Shown: positions 54,052-63,480, counted from the first letter of the stretch. The stretch: 64,000 nucleotides of DNA from Bacteroidales bacterium (GCA_017633985.1 JAGBOF010000012.1:1-64000), one strand, 5' to 3'. A program made the numbers and translations. The notes: a model not told the origin generated them from the letters alone.

Positions 54052-55353
54052 ATGAATTTTAATGTAACATTTTGTGAAAAAGATAAACCGCTTAACAACG
54101 AAATAAATTTATTGAATGAAAAGGCGGTAAAATCACTTGAGTTGCTGAAAAATAAAAACGGGAAAGGTAACGGTTTTTTAGGTTGGGTGGATTTACCCGA
54201 AGAAATAACCGAAAAAGATCTGCAGGAAATTACCTCATGTGCCGAAGAAATCCGTAAAAAATGCGATATATTTGTCGTAGCGGGCATAGGCGGTTCGTAT
54301 TTAGGTGCAAGGGCGGTCATAGAAGCCTTGAAACATAACTTTGATTACGCTCTTGAGGAACGAAAATCGCCTTTAATTCTTTACGCAGGCAACACCTTAA
54401 GCGAGGATTACACAAAAGATTTGTTGGATGTGCTTGACAAAAAAGATTATTGCCTTTGCGTTATCTCCAAATCGGGAACTACTACCGAGACTGCAGTAAC
54501 TTTCCGCATATTGCGCCATCATCTTGAAAACAAATACGGTCACAGCGAAGCCGTCAAACGTATTGTAGCCGTAACCGACCGTCAAAAAGGAGTATTGAAA
54601 TCAATTGCTGACAAAGAAGGCTATAAAACATTCGTAATCCCCGACAATGTCGGAGGCAGATATTCGGTTCTGACTCCCGTAGGCTTGATTCCTATTGCCG
54701 TTGCGGGATTTGACATAAGCAAATTGGTAAAAGGTGCGTGCTATATGAGAAAAGAAATTCTTGAAAACACTGATTGCAAAACCAATATTGCACTTCATTA
54801 CGCCGTTACACGCAACTATTTATACAACATAGGAAAAGAAATAGAGTTATTGGTCAATTACCAGCCTAATTTGGTGTATTTCAGCGAGTGGTTCAAGCAA
54901 TTGTACGGTGAAAGCGAAGGAAAAGAAAACAAAGGTCTGTTTCCTGCAAGTGTAAGCAATACTACGGATTTGCATTCTATGGGACAGTACATTCAACAGG
55001 GAAAACGCCTTATGTTTGAGACGGTTTTGCACGTTGAAAACACGGATAAACATGCTGCATTGCCTGTTCAGGAAATTGATGACGACAAATTGAACTACTT
55101 AAAAGACTTTTCATTGACTCAAATCAATCACAAAGCAGAAGAAGGTACCAAAGCGGCACATTTGGACGGCGGAGTAAGCCAATTGCAAATAAGTATTGAC
55201 AGGATAAACGAAGAAAACATAGGACGGATGATCTATTTCTTTGAAGCGGCATGCGGAATAAGCGGATATATGCTGGACATTAACCCGTTTGATCAACCCG
55301 GCGTGGAATTCTATAAGAAAAATATGTTTGCCTTATTAGGAAAAAAGGATTGA
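54052..55353 (+). CDS. pgi: Glucose-6-phosphate isomerase
   Basis: Interconverts glucose-6-phosphate and fructose-6-phosphate. Its 433 residues fit the short bacterial class rather than the roughly 550-residue E. coli class. VVAGIGGSYLGARAV, VISKSGTTTETAVTFR (phosphate-binding), VGGRYSVLTPVGLIPIA, the catalytic GLFPASVSNTTDLHSMGQYIQQG region and a C-terminal PGVEFYKKNMFALLG are conserved. It is monocistronic, with a 21-bp array after it. Confidence 0.96.
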   Translation: MNFNVTFCEKDKPLNNEINLLNEKAVKSLELLKNKNGKGNGFLGWVDLPEEITEKDLQEITSCAEEIRKKCDIFVVAGIGGSYLGARAVIEALKHNFDYALEERKSPLILYAGNTLSEDYTKDLLDVLDKKDYCLCVISKSGTTTETAVTFRILRHHLENKYGHSEAVKRIVAVTDRQKGVLKSIADKEGYKTFVIPDNVGGRYSVLTPVGLIPIAVAGFDISKLVKGACYMRKEILENTDCKTNIALHYAVTRNYLYNIGKEIELLVNYQPNLVYFSEWFKQLYGESEGKENKGLFPASVSNTTDLHSMGQYIQQGKRLMFETVLHVENTDKHAALPVQEIDDDKLNYLKDFSLTQINHKAEEGTKAAHLDGGVSQLQISIDRINEENIGRMIYFFEAACGISGYMLDINPFDQPGVEFYKKNMFALLGKKD

Positions 55354-55410
55354 AATACCGATTTTATCAACCTATAAACACGTTTTTTTACAGTAAAAAA
55401 ACATCATAAA

Positions 55411-55494
55411 AAAATAAGACGCCGTTTTAATAAATTTTTATCGCTGATTAGAAAATTTTTATCGCTGATTAATTTATTAAAACGGCGTTTTAAT
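55411..55494. repeat. 21-bp array, four to five units, with long inverted outer arms
   Basis: Outer units 1 and 4 are inverted: ACGCCGTTTTAATAAAT at 55419-55435 pairs perfectly with 55471-55487 (17 bp). Two TTATCGCTGATTA units form the loop. A fifth degenerate unit (TTTTACGCCGTC) follows in register. It lies between convergent genes and could act as a terminator. Confidence 0.88.
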
Positions 55495-55562
55495 ATTTTT
55501 TTACGCCGTCTTTTTTCAGTCTTTTGTAACTTGCGGAATTTCAGACGGTAATTCCTGCTGTT

Positions 55563-56573
55563 TTAATCGCGGCTAAACAGCGAATTCAGAAGCTTTAATC
55601 CGTCTTTATCAGGCATGATTTTCTCTCCGCAGTCAAACGTTGTCTTAACACTGCCGTCGGCATTCACGCCCTGCACAGTGTTTATATTAATATACAGTTC
55701 GCTTTTTTCGTTTATACGGTAGAAAACATTGTTATCCGTCAAAGGTATAATACTTCCCAATGAATTAAAAACGTTTATCCTGTCTCCGCTTGTAAGAATG
55801 ATTTGCGACTGTTTGCCTGCCTGTCTTATCACGGCAATATCGCTTTGCTCTGTTTCCTTAACGCCTTGTTGAACGTTCAATAGCAAAAGATCGGACGTTA
55901 AAGAATCGTTTACATACGTCAATTTCCTAACAAGTACAGATGACATGTCGTACACATTCCATTTTCCTTCTCTTTTACCGTTTTTGAACTGCCCCTGCGT
56001 TCTTAAAACATCATCAGGATAAAATTCTTTGTAATCTCCGTCCAATTCACCGTCCTTATAATTGGCTTTTATGTAACCGTCTTCGTACAAAGTCTTGAAA
56101 TAAGCTCCGTTTTTTACACCTTTAACATATTCTGTCTGCTCTATAAGGTCCTTACCCTGCGTATCCCACTTTTTTTCCGTACCGTCTTTAAGATTATTCT
56201 TGTAATTCTCCTGCGAAATCATTATACCCTTTTCTGTATAATACGTCCAAACGCCTTCCTTCTTCTTATTGAAGTAATCTCCTTCCGCTTTAATGCGTCC
56301 GTTAGGGTACATAAGTAAAGTATGGGTCTTTTTGCCACCGTCGGAATATATATTCTTCATATCAACTGCACCTTTACGGTTGTAATATGTGAATGTATCC
56401 ACGGGGATATCGTTTTTGAACTGTCCTTTGTATACAATTCTGCCCTTATCATCCTTTTTAATCCATTCACCCTGCTTTCTGCCTTTATCATCAGTCACGT
56501 TCTGGGCATAAGAAGGCAATCCAGCGCAAACTAACAATCCAAAAGCCAAAATAAATGCCTGCTGTCTTTTCAT
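55563..56573 (-). CDS. Secreted MORN-like repeat protein (YwqK-type)
   Basis: A 336-residue protein with a signal peptide (MKRQQAFILAFGLLVCAGLPSYAQ). Residues 25-215 are eight or so short repeats of the pattern GxWxxYxxxGxxxxxxxYxNG (for example KQGEWIKKDDKGRIVYKGQF, KEGVWTYYTEKGIM, REGKWNVYDMSSVL), the MORN/YwqK repeat. The C-terminal 120 residues have no recognised domain. Annotation pipelines call such proteins YwqK-family antitoxins, but the signal peptide argues against an intracellular antitoxin role. It lies 15 bases downstream of gmhB. Confidence 0.82.
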   Translation of the reverse strand: MKRQQAFILAFGLLVCAGLPSYAQNVTDDKGRKQGEWIKKDDKGRIVYKGQFKNDIPVDTFTYYNRKGAVDMKNIYSDGGKKTHTLLMYPNGRIKAEGDYFNKKKEGVWTYYTEKGIMISQENYKNNLKDGTEKKWDTQGKDLIEQTEYVKGVKNGAYFKTLYEDGYIKANYKDGELDGDYKEFYPDDVLRTQGQFKNGKREGKWNVYDMSSVLVRKLTYVNDSLTSDLLLLNVQQGVKETEQSDIAVIRQAGKQSQIILTSGDRINVFNSLGSIIPLTDNNVFYRINEKSELYININTVQGVNADGSVKTTFDCGEKIMPDKDGLKLLNSLFSRD

Positions 56574-56588
56574 TTTATATTACGTTGT

Positions 56589-57125
56589 TTATTTGTTATT
56601 ATCTTTTAATGTCTTTGCGTATGCAATCAAACTGTCAAAACACTCGTCCGTCAAATCCTTATCTATATCCGTTTCAGTCTTATTGTCAATAAAAACCGTA
56701 TGCATGCCGCATCTTTTACCGAAAAGCATATCCGACATACTGTCACCTACCATTACGCTGTCGGAAAATACAATCTGCGGAAAATCACGTGCAGCCATAA
56801 ATGCCATACCCACATTAGGTTTTCTGTTAGGCGAAGACACGTCTTTCAAATCAGGACAATGATAAACCTTATCTATCCTTCCGCCGCTTAAGCGTATATC
56901 TTCAAGCATCTTTTCGGTAAGACGTTCAAAATCCTCCTCGCTCATCAATCCTTTTCCTATACCCTGCTGATTGGAAACTATAAATATACGGTCAAAACAG
57001 GAGTTAAAAATCTTCAAAGCCTCTTTTACGCCGTCTATAAACACGAATTCATCATATGAAAGGATGTATCCGCCCATTTTTCTGACGTTTATAACTCCGT
57101 CCCTGTCTAAAAACAAAGTTTTCAT
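56589..57125 (-). CDS. gmhB: D,D-heptose 1,7-bisphosphate 7-phosphatase
   Basis: HAD-superfamily phosphatase acting in ADP-heptose synthesis for lipopolysaccharide. It has 178 residues. The nucleophile motif is FLDRDGVIN (Asp7, Asp9); IVSNQQGIGKG is motif II; the zinc-loop CxH pattern is only partly present (YHCPDLKD), and MVGDSMSDM is motif IV. Histidinol-phosphatase relatives share the fold, but the adjacent gmhA, 21 bases upstream, settles the pathway. Confidence 0.9.
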   Translation of the reverse strand: MKTLFLDRDGVINVRKMGGYILSYDEFVFIDGVKEALKIFNSCFDRIFIVSNQQGIGKGLMSEEDFERLTEKMLEDIRLSGGRIDKVYHCPDLKDVSSPNRKPNVGMAFMAARDFPQIVFSDSVMVGDSMSDMLFGKRCGMHTVFIDNKTETDIDKDLTDECFDSLIAYAKTLKDNNK

Positions 57126-57146
57126 AGTTGTATTAAAACACTGTTT

Positions 57147-57725
57147 TTACTTCTTATCCCCGAATAAAGCGCTTTCGGTCAGTTCGCATATAATATGACC
57201 TATCATAATATGCGCTTCCTGAATACGCGGAGTATCCAAAGAAGGTACATCAAGCAATATGTCCGCACAATCTTTCATCTTTCCGCCGCCTTTCCCCGTA
57301 AAAGCAATCGTATGCATCCCTTTTAGTTTGGCCTGCTGCATGGCAAGTATCACATTGCGCGAATTACCCGAAGTAGATATGCCAACAAGTACGTCATTCT
57401 GCCTTCCGCTGGCTTTGATCATTCGTTCGAAGACCTGATCATACGAATAATCATTGGCAACCGCCGTAAGAAAAGAAGTATTTACATGCAATGCTTCGGC
57501 ATAAAGCGGAGGTCTGTCAAAATAAAAACGTCCCGACAATTCCGCAGCCAGATGTTGGGCATCTGCGGCACTTCCTCCGTTGCCGCAAAACAATACTTTT
57601 CCGTTTGCTTTATAGGTTGAAACAATCATATCGGCACATTGTTGTATTCTTTCTGCAAAATGCGGATCTGACAATATATCCTGTTTCACTCTTATTGACT
57701 GTTCTATAGCCTGTTGTACTCTCAT
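57147..57725 (-). CDS. gmhA: Phosphoheptose isomerase
   Basis: SIS-domain enzyme converting sedoheptulose-7-phosphate to D-glycero-D-manno-heptose-7-phosphate, the first step of heptose synthesis. It has 192 residues. GNGGSAADAQHLAAELSGRF at about 48-67 and GISTSGNSRNVILAMQQAK are the sugar-phosphate and active-site motifs, and ETESALF-type TESALFG ends the protein. gmhB follows, giving a compact heptose operon. The sedoheptulose comes from the pentose phosphate pathway that Rpe, in this window, also serves. Confidence 0.93.
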   Translation of the reverse strand: MRVQQAIEQSIRVKQDILSDPHFAERIQQCADMIVSTYKANGKVLFCGNGGSAADAQHLAAELSGRFYFDRPPLYAEALHVNTSFLTAVANDYSYDQVFERMIKASGRQNDVLVGISTSGNSRNVILAMQQAKLKGMHTIAFTGKGGGKMKDCADILLDVPSLDTPRIQEAHIMIGHIICELTESALFGDKK

Positions 57726-57749
57726 AACATTCTGTTTTTATATAATCTC

Positions 57750-57833
57750 AAAATAAAACGCCTTTTCAGTAAAATAAAACGCTGTCTTAATTTTTTAAAA
57801 CGCCGTTTTAATTTCTTTAAACGCCTTCTTTTT
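57750..57833. repeat. 21-bp array, four CGCCG-type units
   Basis: Cores AAACGCCTTTTCA, AAACGCTGTCTTA, AAACGCCGTTTTA and AAACGCCTTCTT. The last unit runs into the stop codon of the GT2 gene. No TCGCTGATT units are present. Confidence 0.88.
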
Positions 57834-58788
57834 AAAAATTAGTTTCCTTTTCAATTAAGTAATTATTCCTTGTAGGCGAATTTCTGCCGATAAGTTCTGC
57901 CAGAAAGCCCACCAAAAACAACTGAATACCTATTGCAATAGTGCAAAGCGATATATAAAAATAAGTAGTATCGGTTATACGCCGCATAGGCATGCCTATA
58001 CAAATGGCATGCAGTTTTTGGATACCCAGAACCAATGCTGCAGCAATTCCTATTATAAACATAATTGACCCAACCGCTCCGAAAAAGTGCATAGGCTTCT
58101 TACTAAATTTGGAAACAAACATTATACTCATCAAATCCAGATAACCGTTGATAAATCTGCTCATTCCGAATTTGGAAACTCCGAATTGGCGTTTGCGGTG
58201 CTGGACAACCTTTTCTCCGATATTTGTAAAACCAGCCCATTTAGCAATAACTGGTATGTAACGGTGCATCTCGCCGTAAACTTCTATGGATTTGACAACC
58301 TCTTTCTTATATGCTTTCAATCCGCAATTGAAATCGTGAAGTTTGATTCCGCTTAACACTCTCGTAGTTGCATTAAACAACTTACTCGGAAGATTCTTTG
58401 CCAATTTGGAATCATATCTCTTTTTCTTCCAACCCGATACCAAATCATAACCGTCTTGTTTTATCATTCTGTAAAGCTCCGGTATTTCGTCAGGACTGTC
58501 CTGTAAGTCAGCATCCATGGTTATTACCACATCGCCACTGCAATGCTCAAAACCGACATTCAACGCCGCACTCTTACCGTAATTCCTGCGGAATTTAATA
58601 CCTCTTATATTCGGATTGTTTGCCGATAAACGTTCTATCTCTTTATAAGAAGAATCCTTACTTCCGTCATCAACCATGATTATCTCGTAAGAATATCCGT
58701 TTGAATCCATAACCTTTTTTATCCAATCGGTTAAAGGACCTATTGATTCTTCTTCATTGTACAGCGGTACTATAACTGATATATCCAT
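57832..58788 (-). CDS. Family 2 glycosyltransferase (polyprenyl-phosphate sugar transferase type)
   Basis: A 318-residue GT2 enzyme. ISVIVPLYNEEESIGPL starts the GT-A fold; MDADLQDSPDEIPEL at about 94-108 contains the DXD metal site; a typical KxGxSKFGMSRFINGYLDL helix precedes two C-terminal membrane segments (around 236-258 and 270-305). This layout is shared by DPM1/ArnC/GtrB-type enzymes that load a sugar onto polyprenyl phosphate. Such a donor would fit the DUF2723 GT-C candidate elsewhere in the window, though linkage is speculative. DUF4199 genes are upstream on the same strand. Confidence 0.88.
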   Translation of the reverse strand: MDISVIVPLYNEEESIGPLTDWIKKVMDSNGYSYEIIMVDDGSKDSSYKEIERLSANNPNIRGIKFRRNYGKSAALNVGFEHCSGDVVITMDADLQDSPDEIPELYRMIKQDGYDLVSGWKKKRYDSKLAKNLPSKLFNATTRVLSGIKLHDFNCGLKAYKKEVVKSIEVYGEMHRYIPVIAKWAGFTNIGEKVVQHRKRQFGVSKFGMSRFINGYLDLMSIMFVSKFSKKPMHFFGAVGSIMFIIGIAAALVLGIQKLHAICIGMPMRRITDTTYFYISLCTIAIGIQLFLVGFLAELIGRNSPTRNNYLIEKETNF

Positions 58789-58808
58789 TTTTATTATTCT
58801 GTTATTTT

Positions 58809-59354
58809 TTATTTCAATTTATTATTTTTATTTACCGTTTCGGCTTTCTCTGTTCTTAAGAAAACAGCCACAAGCAACGACCACAATACAGCCATTATCA
58901 CATTATATATAATGGATTGCAATGCTATTGCCGAAGGTTTGGTCATTGCGGCAAACTGTTGCGGAGTATATTCTGCATATTCGGGTATTTTTTGCAGAGT
59001 CTGTCCGCATCTTAGCGGCATCTGCGTATCTATTGCGGCAGAATATAAATACATAAACATTCCGTATATAACCGCTCCGATAACTGCCGAATAAAATCCG
59101 ATTAAAAAACCTTCTTTAAGGGTCATCTTACCTTGAGGCAATCCTGCTCTGTATAAATAAACAATAACTACCGTAAATAGTAACAATGCTATATTGTCAG
59201 ACATAGTTACAGGTGAGGACGGAAGGTAATTTAACAGATATTTCAACAATGCAAACAAACAAAGGGCAACACCCAATGCCAATCCGTATCCCAATGACTT
59301 CTTTTTATAATTTCCGTATATGACGGAATTGTATTTTCTCAAGATTCTTTTCAT
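58809..59354 (-). CDS. DUF4199 family membrane protein
   Basis: A 181-residue protein with four predicted membrane helices (around 25-45, 55-70, 82-103 and 145-165). The GYGLALGVALCLFALLKYLLNYLP start, GKMTLKEGFLIGFYSAVIGAVIYGMFMYLYS in the middle and the C-terminal VLWSLLVAVFLRTEK resemble DUF4199. The gene starts directly at the stop of the other DUF4199 gene, so the two are translationally coupled and may form a heteromer. GT2 follows 20 bases on. Function unknown. Confidence 0.8.
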   Translation of the reverse strand: MKRILRKYNSVIYGNYKKKSLGYGLALGVALCLFALLKYLLNYLPSSPVTMSDNIALLLFTVVIVYLYRAGLPQGKMTLKEGFLIGFYSAVIGAVIYGMFMYLYSAAIDTQMPLRCGQTLQKIPEYAEYTPQQFAAMTKPSAIALQSIIYNVIMAVLWSLLVAVFLRTEKAETVNKNNKLK

Positions 59355-59873
59355 CTATCTTCCGTAAATTTTTCTGTTAAGCGAAATAACGGCAGCCAAA
59401 AACAAGGTGTAAATCATGCTGCTTATAAAAGAAGTTATGTACATCGAAAAAACAAATGCCCCTTTAAACAACGGCATGGTCTGCGGAGTCAATATCTGCG
59501 AATAATCGGCATTAAAACCTGTTTTCATCACCTGCGTAACATTATTCATGTACACCTGAAAGAAAAGAGGGTCTAATTTAGTTATACGCAACAGAAAATA
59601 AACTGCGTAAAACAGCGCCACAATCAATGCGGAATAAAATCCCATGGACATAATCTTCGAAAACTTCAGTTGTTCCTCGATATGCTCCTTTTTATATGAT
59701 ATAATCATGTAACCTATCAGCAAAACATCGGCGATAAAATACAGGTCGTTGAAATACAACATCCTTTCCCAACCTGTAAAGAAACCCGTTACATACCACA
59801 TAAAGGTTACAAAACCTATTATGCTGCCCCATCTGAAGGTAAATTTCATATATTCTTTTCTGTCCTCTGTCAT
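59355..59873 (-). CDS. DUF4199 family membrane protein
   Basis: A 172-residue protein with four membrane helices, paralogous in layout to its downstream neighbour (EHIEEQLKFSKIMSMGFYSALIVALFYAVYFLLRI aligns with the neighbour's central region, and both end in ...MIYTLFLAAVISLN-type helices). It is the first of a three-gene leftward unit (DUF4199-DUF4199-GT2). In Bacteroidota such pairs often precede a GT2 gene, suggesting an envelope role, which is inference. Confidence 0.8.
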   Translation of the reverse strand: MTEDRKEYMKFTFRWGSIIGFVTFMWYVTGFFTGWERMLYFNDLYFIADVLLIGYMIISYKKEHIEEQLKFSKIMSMGFYSALIVALFYAVYFLLRITKLDPLFFQVYMNNVTQVMKTGFNADYSQILTPQTMPLFKGAFVFSMYITSFISSMIYTLFLAAVISLNRKIYGR

Positions 59874-59920
59874 TAAAATCTCACTTTTTATATTCTAAAA
59901 AATCAACAAGGCTTATTTTA

Positions 59921-59983
59921 AAATTAAAACAACGTTTCAGTAAAATAATCTGCGATATAATTTCAGCGAAACGGCGTTTTATT
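59921..59983. repeat. 21-bp array, three units, overlapping a stop codon
   Basis: Cores AAACAACGTTTCA, AATCTGCGATATA and AAACGGCGTTTTA. Units 1 and 3 are inverted. The third unit covers the stop codon and last lysine codon of the DUF4838 gene, so the array runs into coding sequence. Confidence 0.8.
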
Positions 59984-62231
59984 TTACCGTTATCTCATCA
60001 AGGAATACCCAAGACGGTTTCGTATAACAATGATGCCATACAGGAAGCGTTTTAGTTCCCTTAACAATGAAGCGGATATAGCGGAAATTTCCGTTACTTT
60101 GGAATTTATATTCTTTAGTTGCAGGAGCATAGCGGTTATATCCGTCTCCGTCAATTTCTCCTAATGAAACAAAAGTCTTATTGTCCGAACTTACCTGACA
60201 TTCCACCGACTTGGGATGAAGAATCCAGGCAGATGATTTGCAAAGTGATGATATGGCTATCTCTTTGTTGTTTACCTCCTGTTCTAAATCAACATCAAGT
60301 GTAACGTCTTCGCCCCACCATCCTAACCAAAGCATTTTGTAGTCATCCGATCCTATAACTCCGTCGGTCAAAGTTGAAAGTTTACCTGACGAATACTGCT
60401 CTGACGGCATTATATCGGCAGTTACTTTTTTACAAAATGCAAGATTGGAAGCCAAATCTGCGTCAAGCATACGTTTAGTTGTTGAGTAATATTCTTCAGG
60501 TGACAAACCCTTTTCGTTAATATCTGTAACATCATATTCAATGCAAGCTTTATGCATATTTTCAAGCTTTTGAGCCATATCTTTTCTGACAACCCATTTA
60601 TCACCCTGCTTTTCAAACCAACCGTTTGCGCCGTACATATCTGTTTTTGCTATCTCCATAACGGCATAATCCACAGGAATACGGCATATTGCGACACGGA
60701 GCGAATATACACTGTCTTCTTTGACAGCATCTGCCGCTTTATCAAACAACATTGACCATTTATCCAAATTTTCTTTAGTTAAAATATTGTCTTTATACCG
60801 AATAGGCGAACCGTATATATCCAAAACTACCTGATGTTTATATTTAACAGCCGTAGACTCAATATCTCTTATATATTGCAATACATAATCCGATGCTTTT
60901 CCGTAATAATTGCGGCAAAATTCCTCTACCGTGCCGTCAAAATCAACATTAGGATCCCACAACAATTTAGCAATCAAATAATTCTTCAATTCCGCAAACT
61001 CATGTCCTCTGTCACAGTTGGCTTGTTGAAAATGTTGGTTAGTATTATTGGAAACAAAGAATTGAATATTCGGTTGGAGTGTGTGCAAATTCGGAAAAGG
61101 ACAGAAATAATAGTCAAAATCACATTCATAATCCCAAAGGAAGATGTTTTTTGCGGCTTTACCCCATTGAACCAAATCATAACCGAAACTACCTTCCTTT
61201 TCACCCTGTTCTTCAATAGTAGTATTCCTGTCAACCTCAATACTGCACAACATAATCTGCACATTGTCTTCTATTTTCATGTTCTCCGGACATTTCCTTG
61301 AGAAACGGTAAGCCAGAGTTGAAATAATCTTATCCGGAAATTCCTTTGCAATCTTATTAACCAAATAAATAACCGGAGCGGCTGCCGACTTGTGCTCGTC
61401 AATCAGCTTTTGACATTTGTCACATTGACAAACAATGTCGTTATCTTCCTGCGAAACGCTCCAGACTTTGCCTTCAGGCTGAACAATCATAGCCATAACT
61501 AAATTGTCCTTAACAATATTGAACACATCTTCGTTGGTCCAGCATACTTGTTCCCTGCTACGCTCGCCGTTTACCAAAGCAAAATATTCAGGATGGGTAT
61601 CAAAGTATTCATGAGGAGAACAAATCCTCAAAATTGTATGAACATAATAGTCATACGCAAACATTTCGTATGTAGTATTGGCTTTAAGCCAACGTTTCAT
61701 ATTATCATCCTTACGGACAAACAAACTATTTACATTTCTGTAAGAATTAGGGGTTGTATATGTGTAAGAATCAAAATCTCTTAAGGTCAGATTGCTGTCA
61801 ATAGGGAAATAGTCACAATCCCGTGTAAACTTACGTACGCCTAAATACTTTTCCATAAAATCAATTACGGAATACATTGTGTACGCATCGTCTTTGCAAT
61901 TGAAATATAAGGAACTGCCTTTGCGTTGTACGCTGATAGTGTTGTCTTGGGTGCAAAGAAAGGCATTAGGTGTTGTATTGCCTATATGTATTTCCTCTTT
62001 ATGGGTTTTTCTGCACTTATTGACGATTGGAATTTTAGCACCGCTGATTTTATATATGTATTCCTGCAATGTTTGTGCCGCATAAAGTTCATTATCCGTT
62101 GGCTTTGCGGGAATGATTATATGATATTTTGTAATGCCTTGCCTGCTAAATACCACATCTTTGCTTTTACGGGTACTTGAGCATGAACTCATCAAGACAG
62201 CTATTAATAATATTATAAAAATTCTTTTCAT
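59979..62231 (-). CDS. DUF4838 family lipoprotein, putative glycoside-acting enzyme
   Basis: A 750-residue protein. The start is the ATG giving MKRIFIILLIAVLMSSC, a lipoprotein signal with Cys17. After it an N-terminal domain like that preceding GH67 alpha-glucuronidases (IIIPAKPTDNELYAAQTLQEYIYKISG) leads to the DUF4838 barrel (YFALVNGERSREQVCWTNEDV, SVSQEDNDIVCQCDKC, LAYRFSRKCPENM). A C-terminal 120-residue region resembles an F5/8-type carbohydrate-binding domain (YIRFIVKGTKTLPVWHHCYTKPSWVFLDEI). Acts at the cell surface, perhaps on a glycan. No SusC/SusD pair is near, so it is not in a typical polysaccharide utilisation locus. Confidence 0.82.
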   Translation of the reverse strand: MKRIFIILLIAVLMSSCSSTRKSKDVVFSRQGITKYHIIIPAKPTDNELYAAQTLQEYIYKISGAKIPIVNKCRKTHKEEIHIGNTTPNAFLCTQDNTISVQRKGSSLYFNCKDDAYTMYSVIDFMEKYLGVRKFTRDCDYFPIDSNLTLRDFDSYTYTTPNSYRNVNSLFVRKDDNMKRWLKANTTYEMFAYDYYVHTILRICSPHEYFDTHPEYFALVNGERSREQVCWTNEDVFNIVKDNLVMAMIVQPEGKVWSVSQEDNDIVCQCDKCQKLIDEHKSAAAPVIYLVNKIAKEFPDKIISTLAYRFSRKCPENMKIEDNVQIMLCSIEVDRNTTIEEQGEKEGSFGYDLVQWGKAAKNIFLWDYECDFDYYFCPFPNLHTLQPNIQFFVSNNTNQHFQQANCDRGHEFAELKNYLIAKLLWDPNVDFDGTVEEFCRNYYGKASDYVLQYIRDIESTAVKYKHQVVLDIYGSPIRYKDNILTKENLDKWSMLFDKAADAVKEDSVYSLRVAICRIPVDYAVMEIAKTDMYGANGWFEKQGDKWVVRKDMAQKLENMHKACIEYDVTDINEKGLSPEEYYSTTKRMLDADLASNLAFCKKVTADIMPSEQYSSGKLSTLTDGVIGSDDYKMLWLGWWGEDVTLDVDLEQEVNNKEIAISSLCKSSAWILHPKSVECQVSSDNKTFVSLGEIDGDGYNRYAPATKEYKFQSNGNFRYIRFIVKGTKTLPVWHHCYTKPSWVFLDEITVK

Positions 62232-62292
62232 CGTCATTGTTGTTTTTAATTCCAAATATACCCAAACTTATAATAACAGCATATATTTCTCC

Positions 62293-63378
62293 TTATTTCT
62301 CTTTATGCTTGAACGCAAGACTGTCACCCCATTCTTTATAAAGAATTTTGTGATTAACAGTGTGCATACGTATATCAAGACAATTATAACATTCCTCCGG
62401 TTTATCGTGAACACATGCTTTATCGGGATAAATTCCGTAATCCTCCCTGTTATCTTCGGGAGAAAGATTTGGCATTATAACATTTGCACCCGCAACAACA
62501 GCTTTTTCCCTTCCCAAATCATCAATGGTTTGATTGGCTGTTGCACTTACCATATTTATTTCAGGCATCATCAAACGCAATACGGCAATCATCTTAAGCG
62601 TTAACAGCATTCTCTCTTTCTTATCAGGAATCATATCTTTGTATTGCCATAAAGGTGTATCAGGATGCGGAATAAAAGGGCCCATACCTACCATTGCAAC
62701 ATTCTTTTGCTTGAAAAACAAAAGATCATCCGCCAAATCTTCGGTGGTTTGGAAAGGCAGACCTATCATAACGCCCGTTCCCGTTTGATAACCTATTTTC
62801 AAAAGATTATCAATACAGTTCAATCTGTTTACATACGAATGTCTGTCATCCTTCGGATGTATTTTGTAATACAAATCTTCGTTTGAGGACTCTATTCTCA
62901 ATAAATAGCGGTGTGCTCCTGCTGCAAACCATCGCCTGTAAGTATCTTCGGTTTGTTCTCCGCAGGAAAGAGTGATCCCTAAAGTTCCTTGTGATATTTC
63001 TTTTATCTTTCTTACCAAATACTCCACCTTATCTGTAAAATAACCGTCCTGTCTTTCCCCGCATTGCAATGCTACGGAACCGTAATTAAGCTTCATTGCC
63101 AAACGGGCACACTCAAAAACATCTTCATCTGACAATTCATAACGGTTAATATTGATATTGTCTTTGCGTAATCCGCAATAAAGACAGTTTTTTATACATT
63201 TATTAGAGTATTCTATCAATCCGCGCAAACGGACATAATTATCCAAATATTTCAACTTCACTTCCAAGGCTTTATCCATCAGTTTAACAGCATCCGCTCC
63301 CTTTAGAGAAAGCAGATAAATAATTTCCTCTTTTGTAAAGTCATGTTTGTCTAATATGCCGTCTATTTCAAGATTCAT
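62293..63378 (-). CDS. hydE: [FeFe]-hydrogenase maturation radical SAM enzyme HydE
   Basis: Radical SAM enzyme that works with HydF and HydG to build the H-cluster of [FeFe]-hydrogenase. It has 361 residues. CIKNCLYC (Cys61, Cys65, Cys68) binds the cluster and cofactor; GLIEYSNKCIKNCLYCGLR, TLSCGEQTEDTYRRWFAAGAHRYLLRIESSNEDLY and MGPFIPHPDTPL are typical of HydE rather than biotin synthase. The ATG one codon inside a TTG is used. hydF, hydG and hydrogenase genes are not visible. The end (residues 300-335) holds three extra cysteines (CVHDKPEECYNC). Confidence 0.93.
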   Translation of the reverse strand: MNLEIDGILDKHDFTKEEIIYLLSLKGADAVKLMDKALEVKLKYLDNYVRLRGLIEYSNKCIKNCLYCGLRKDNININRYELSDEDVFECARLAMKLNYGSVALQCGERQDGYFTDKVEYLVRKIKEISQGTLGITLSCGEQTEDTYRRWFAAGAHRYLLRIESSNEDLYYKIHPKDDRHSYVNRLNCIDNLLKIGYQTGTGVMIGLPFQTTEDLADDLLFFKQKNVAMVGMGPFIPHPDTPLWQYKDMIPDKKERMLLTLKMIAVLRLMMPEINMVSATANQTIDDLGREKAVVAGANVIMPNLSPEDNREDYGIYPDKACVHDKPEECYNCLDIRMHTVNHKILYKEWGDSLAFKHKEK

Positions 63379-63398
63379 CAAAACAGTGTAATATTTTA

Positions 63399-63406
63399 CA
63401 AAATTA
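63399..63406 (-). promoter_or_regulatory. -7 box of hydE
   Basis: TAATTTTG on the minus strand, 21 bases before the ATG; divergent from the ffs box. Confidence 0.55.
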
Positions 63407-63468
63407 CAAAAAAACAGTATAAAACCATAAATTTTCAGAAAAAATATTGTCGAAATAAAAAATTGTTG

Positions 63469-63476
63469 TAATTTTG
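63469..63476 (+). promoter_or_regulatory. -7 box of the SRP RNA gene
   Basis: TAATTTTG followed by CATTCGG; transcription would start about five bases downstream, at the 5' end of the RNA. Confidence 0.65.
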
Positions 63477-63480
63477 CATT

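Noticed and set aside
55563-56573. YwqK-family antitoxin
   Set aside because: Signal peptide and lack of a toxin partner make an antitoxin role unlikely; only the repeat type is shared.
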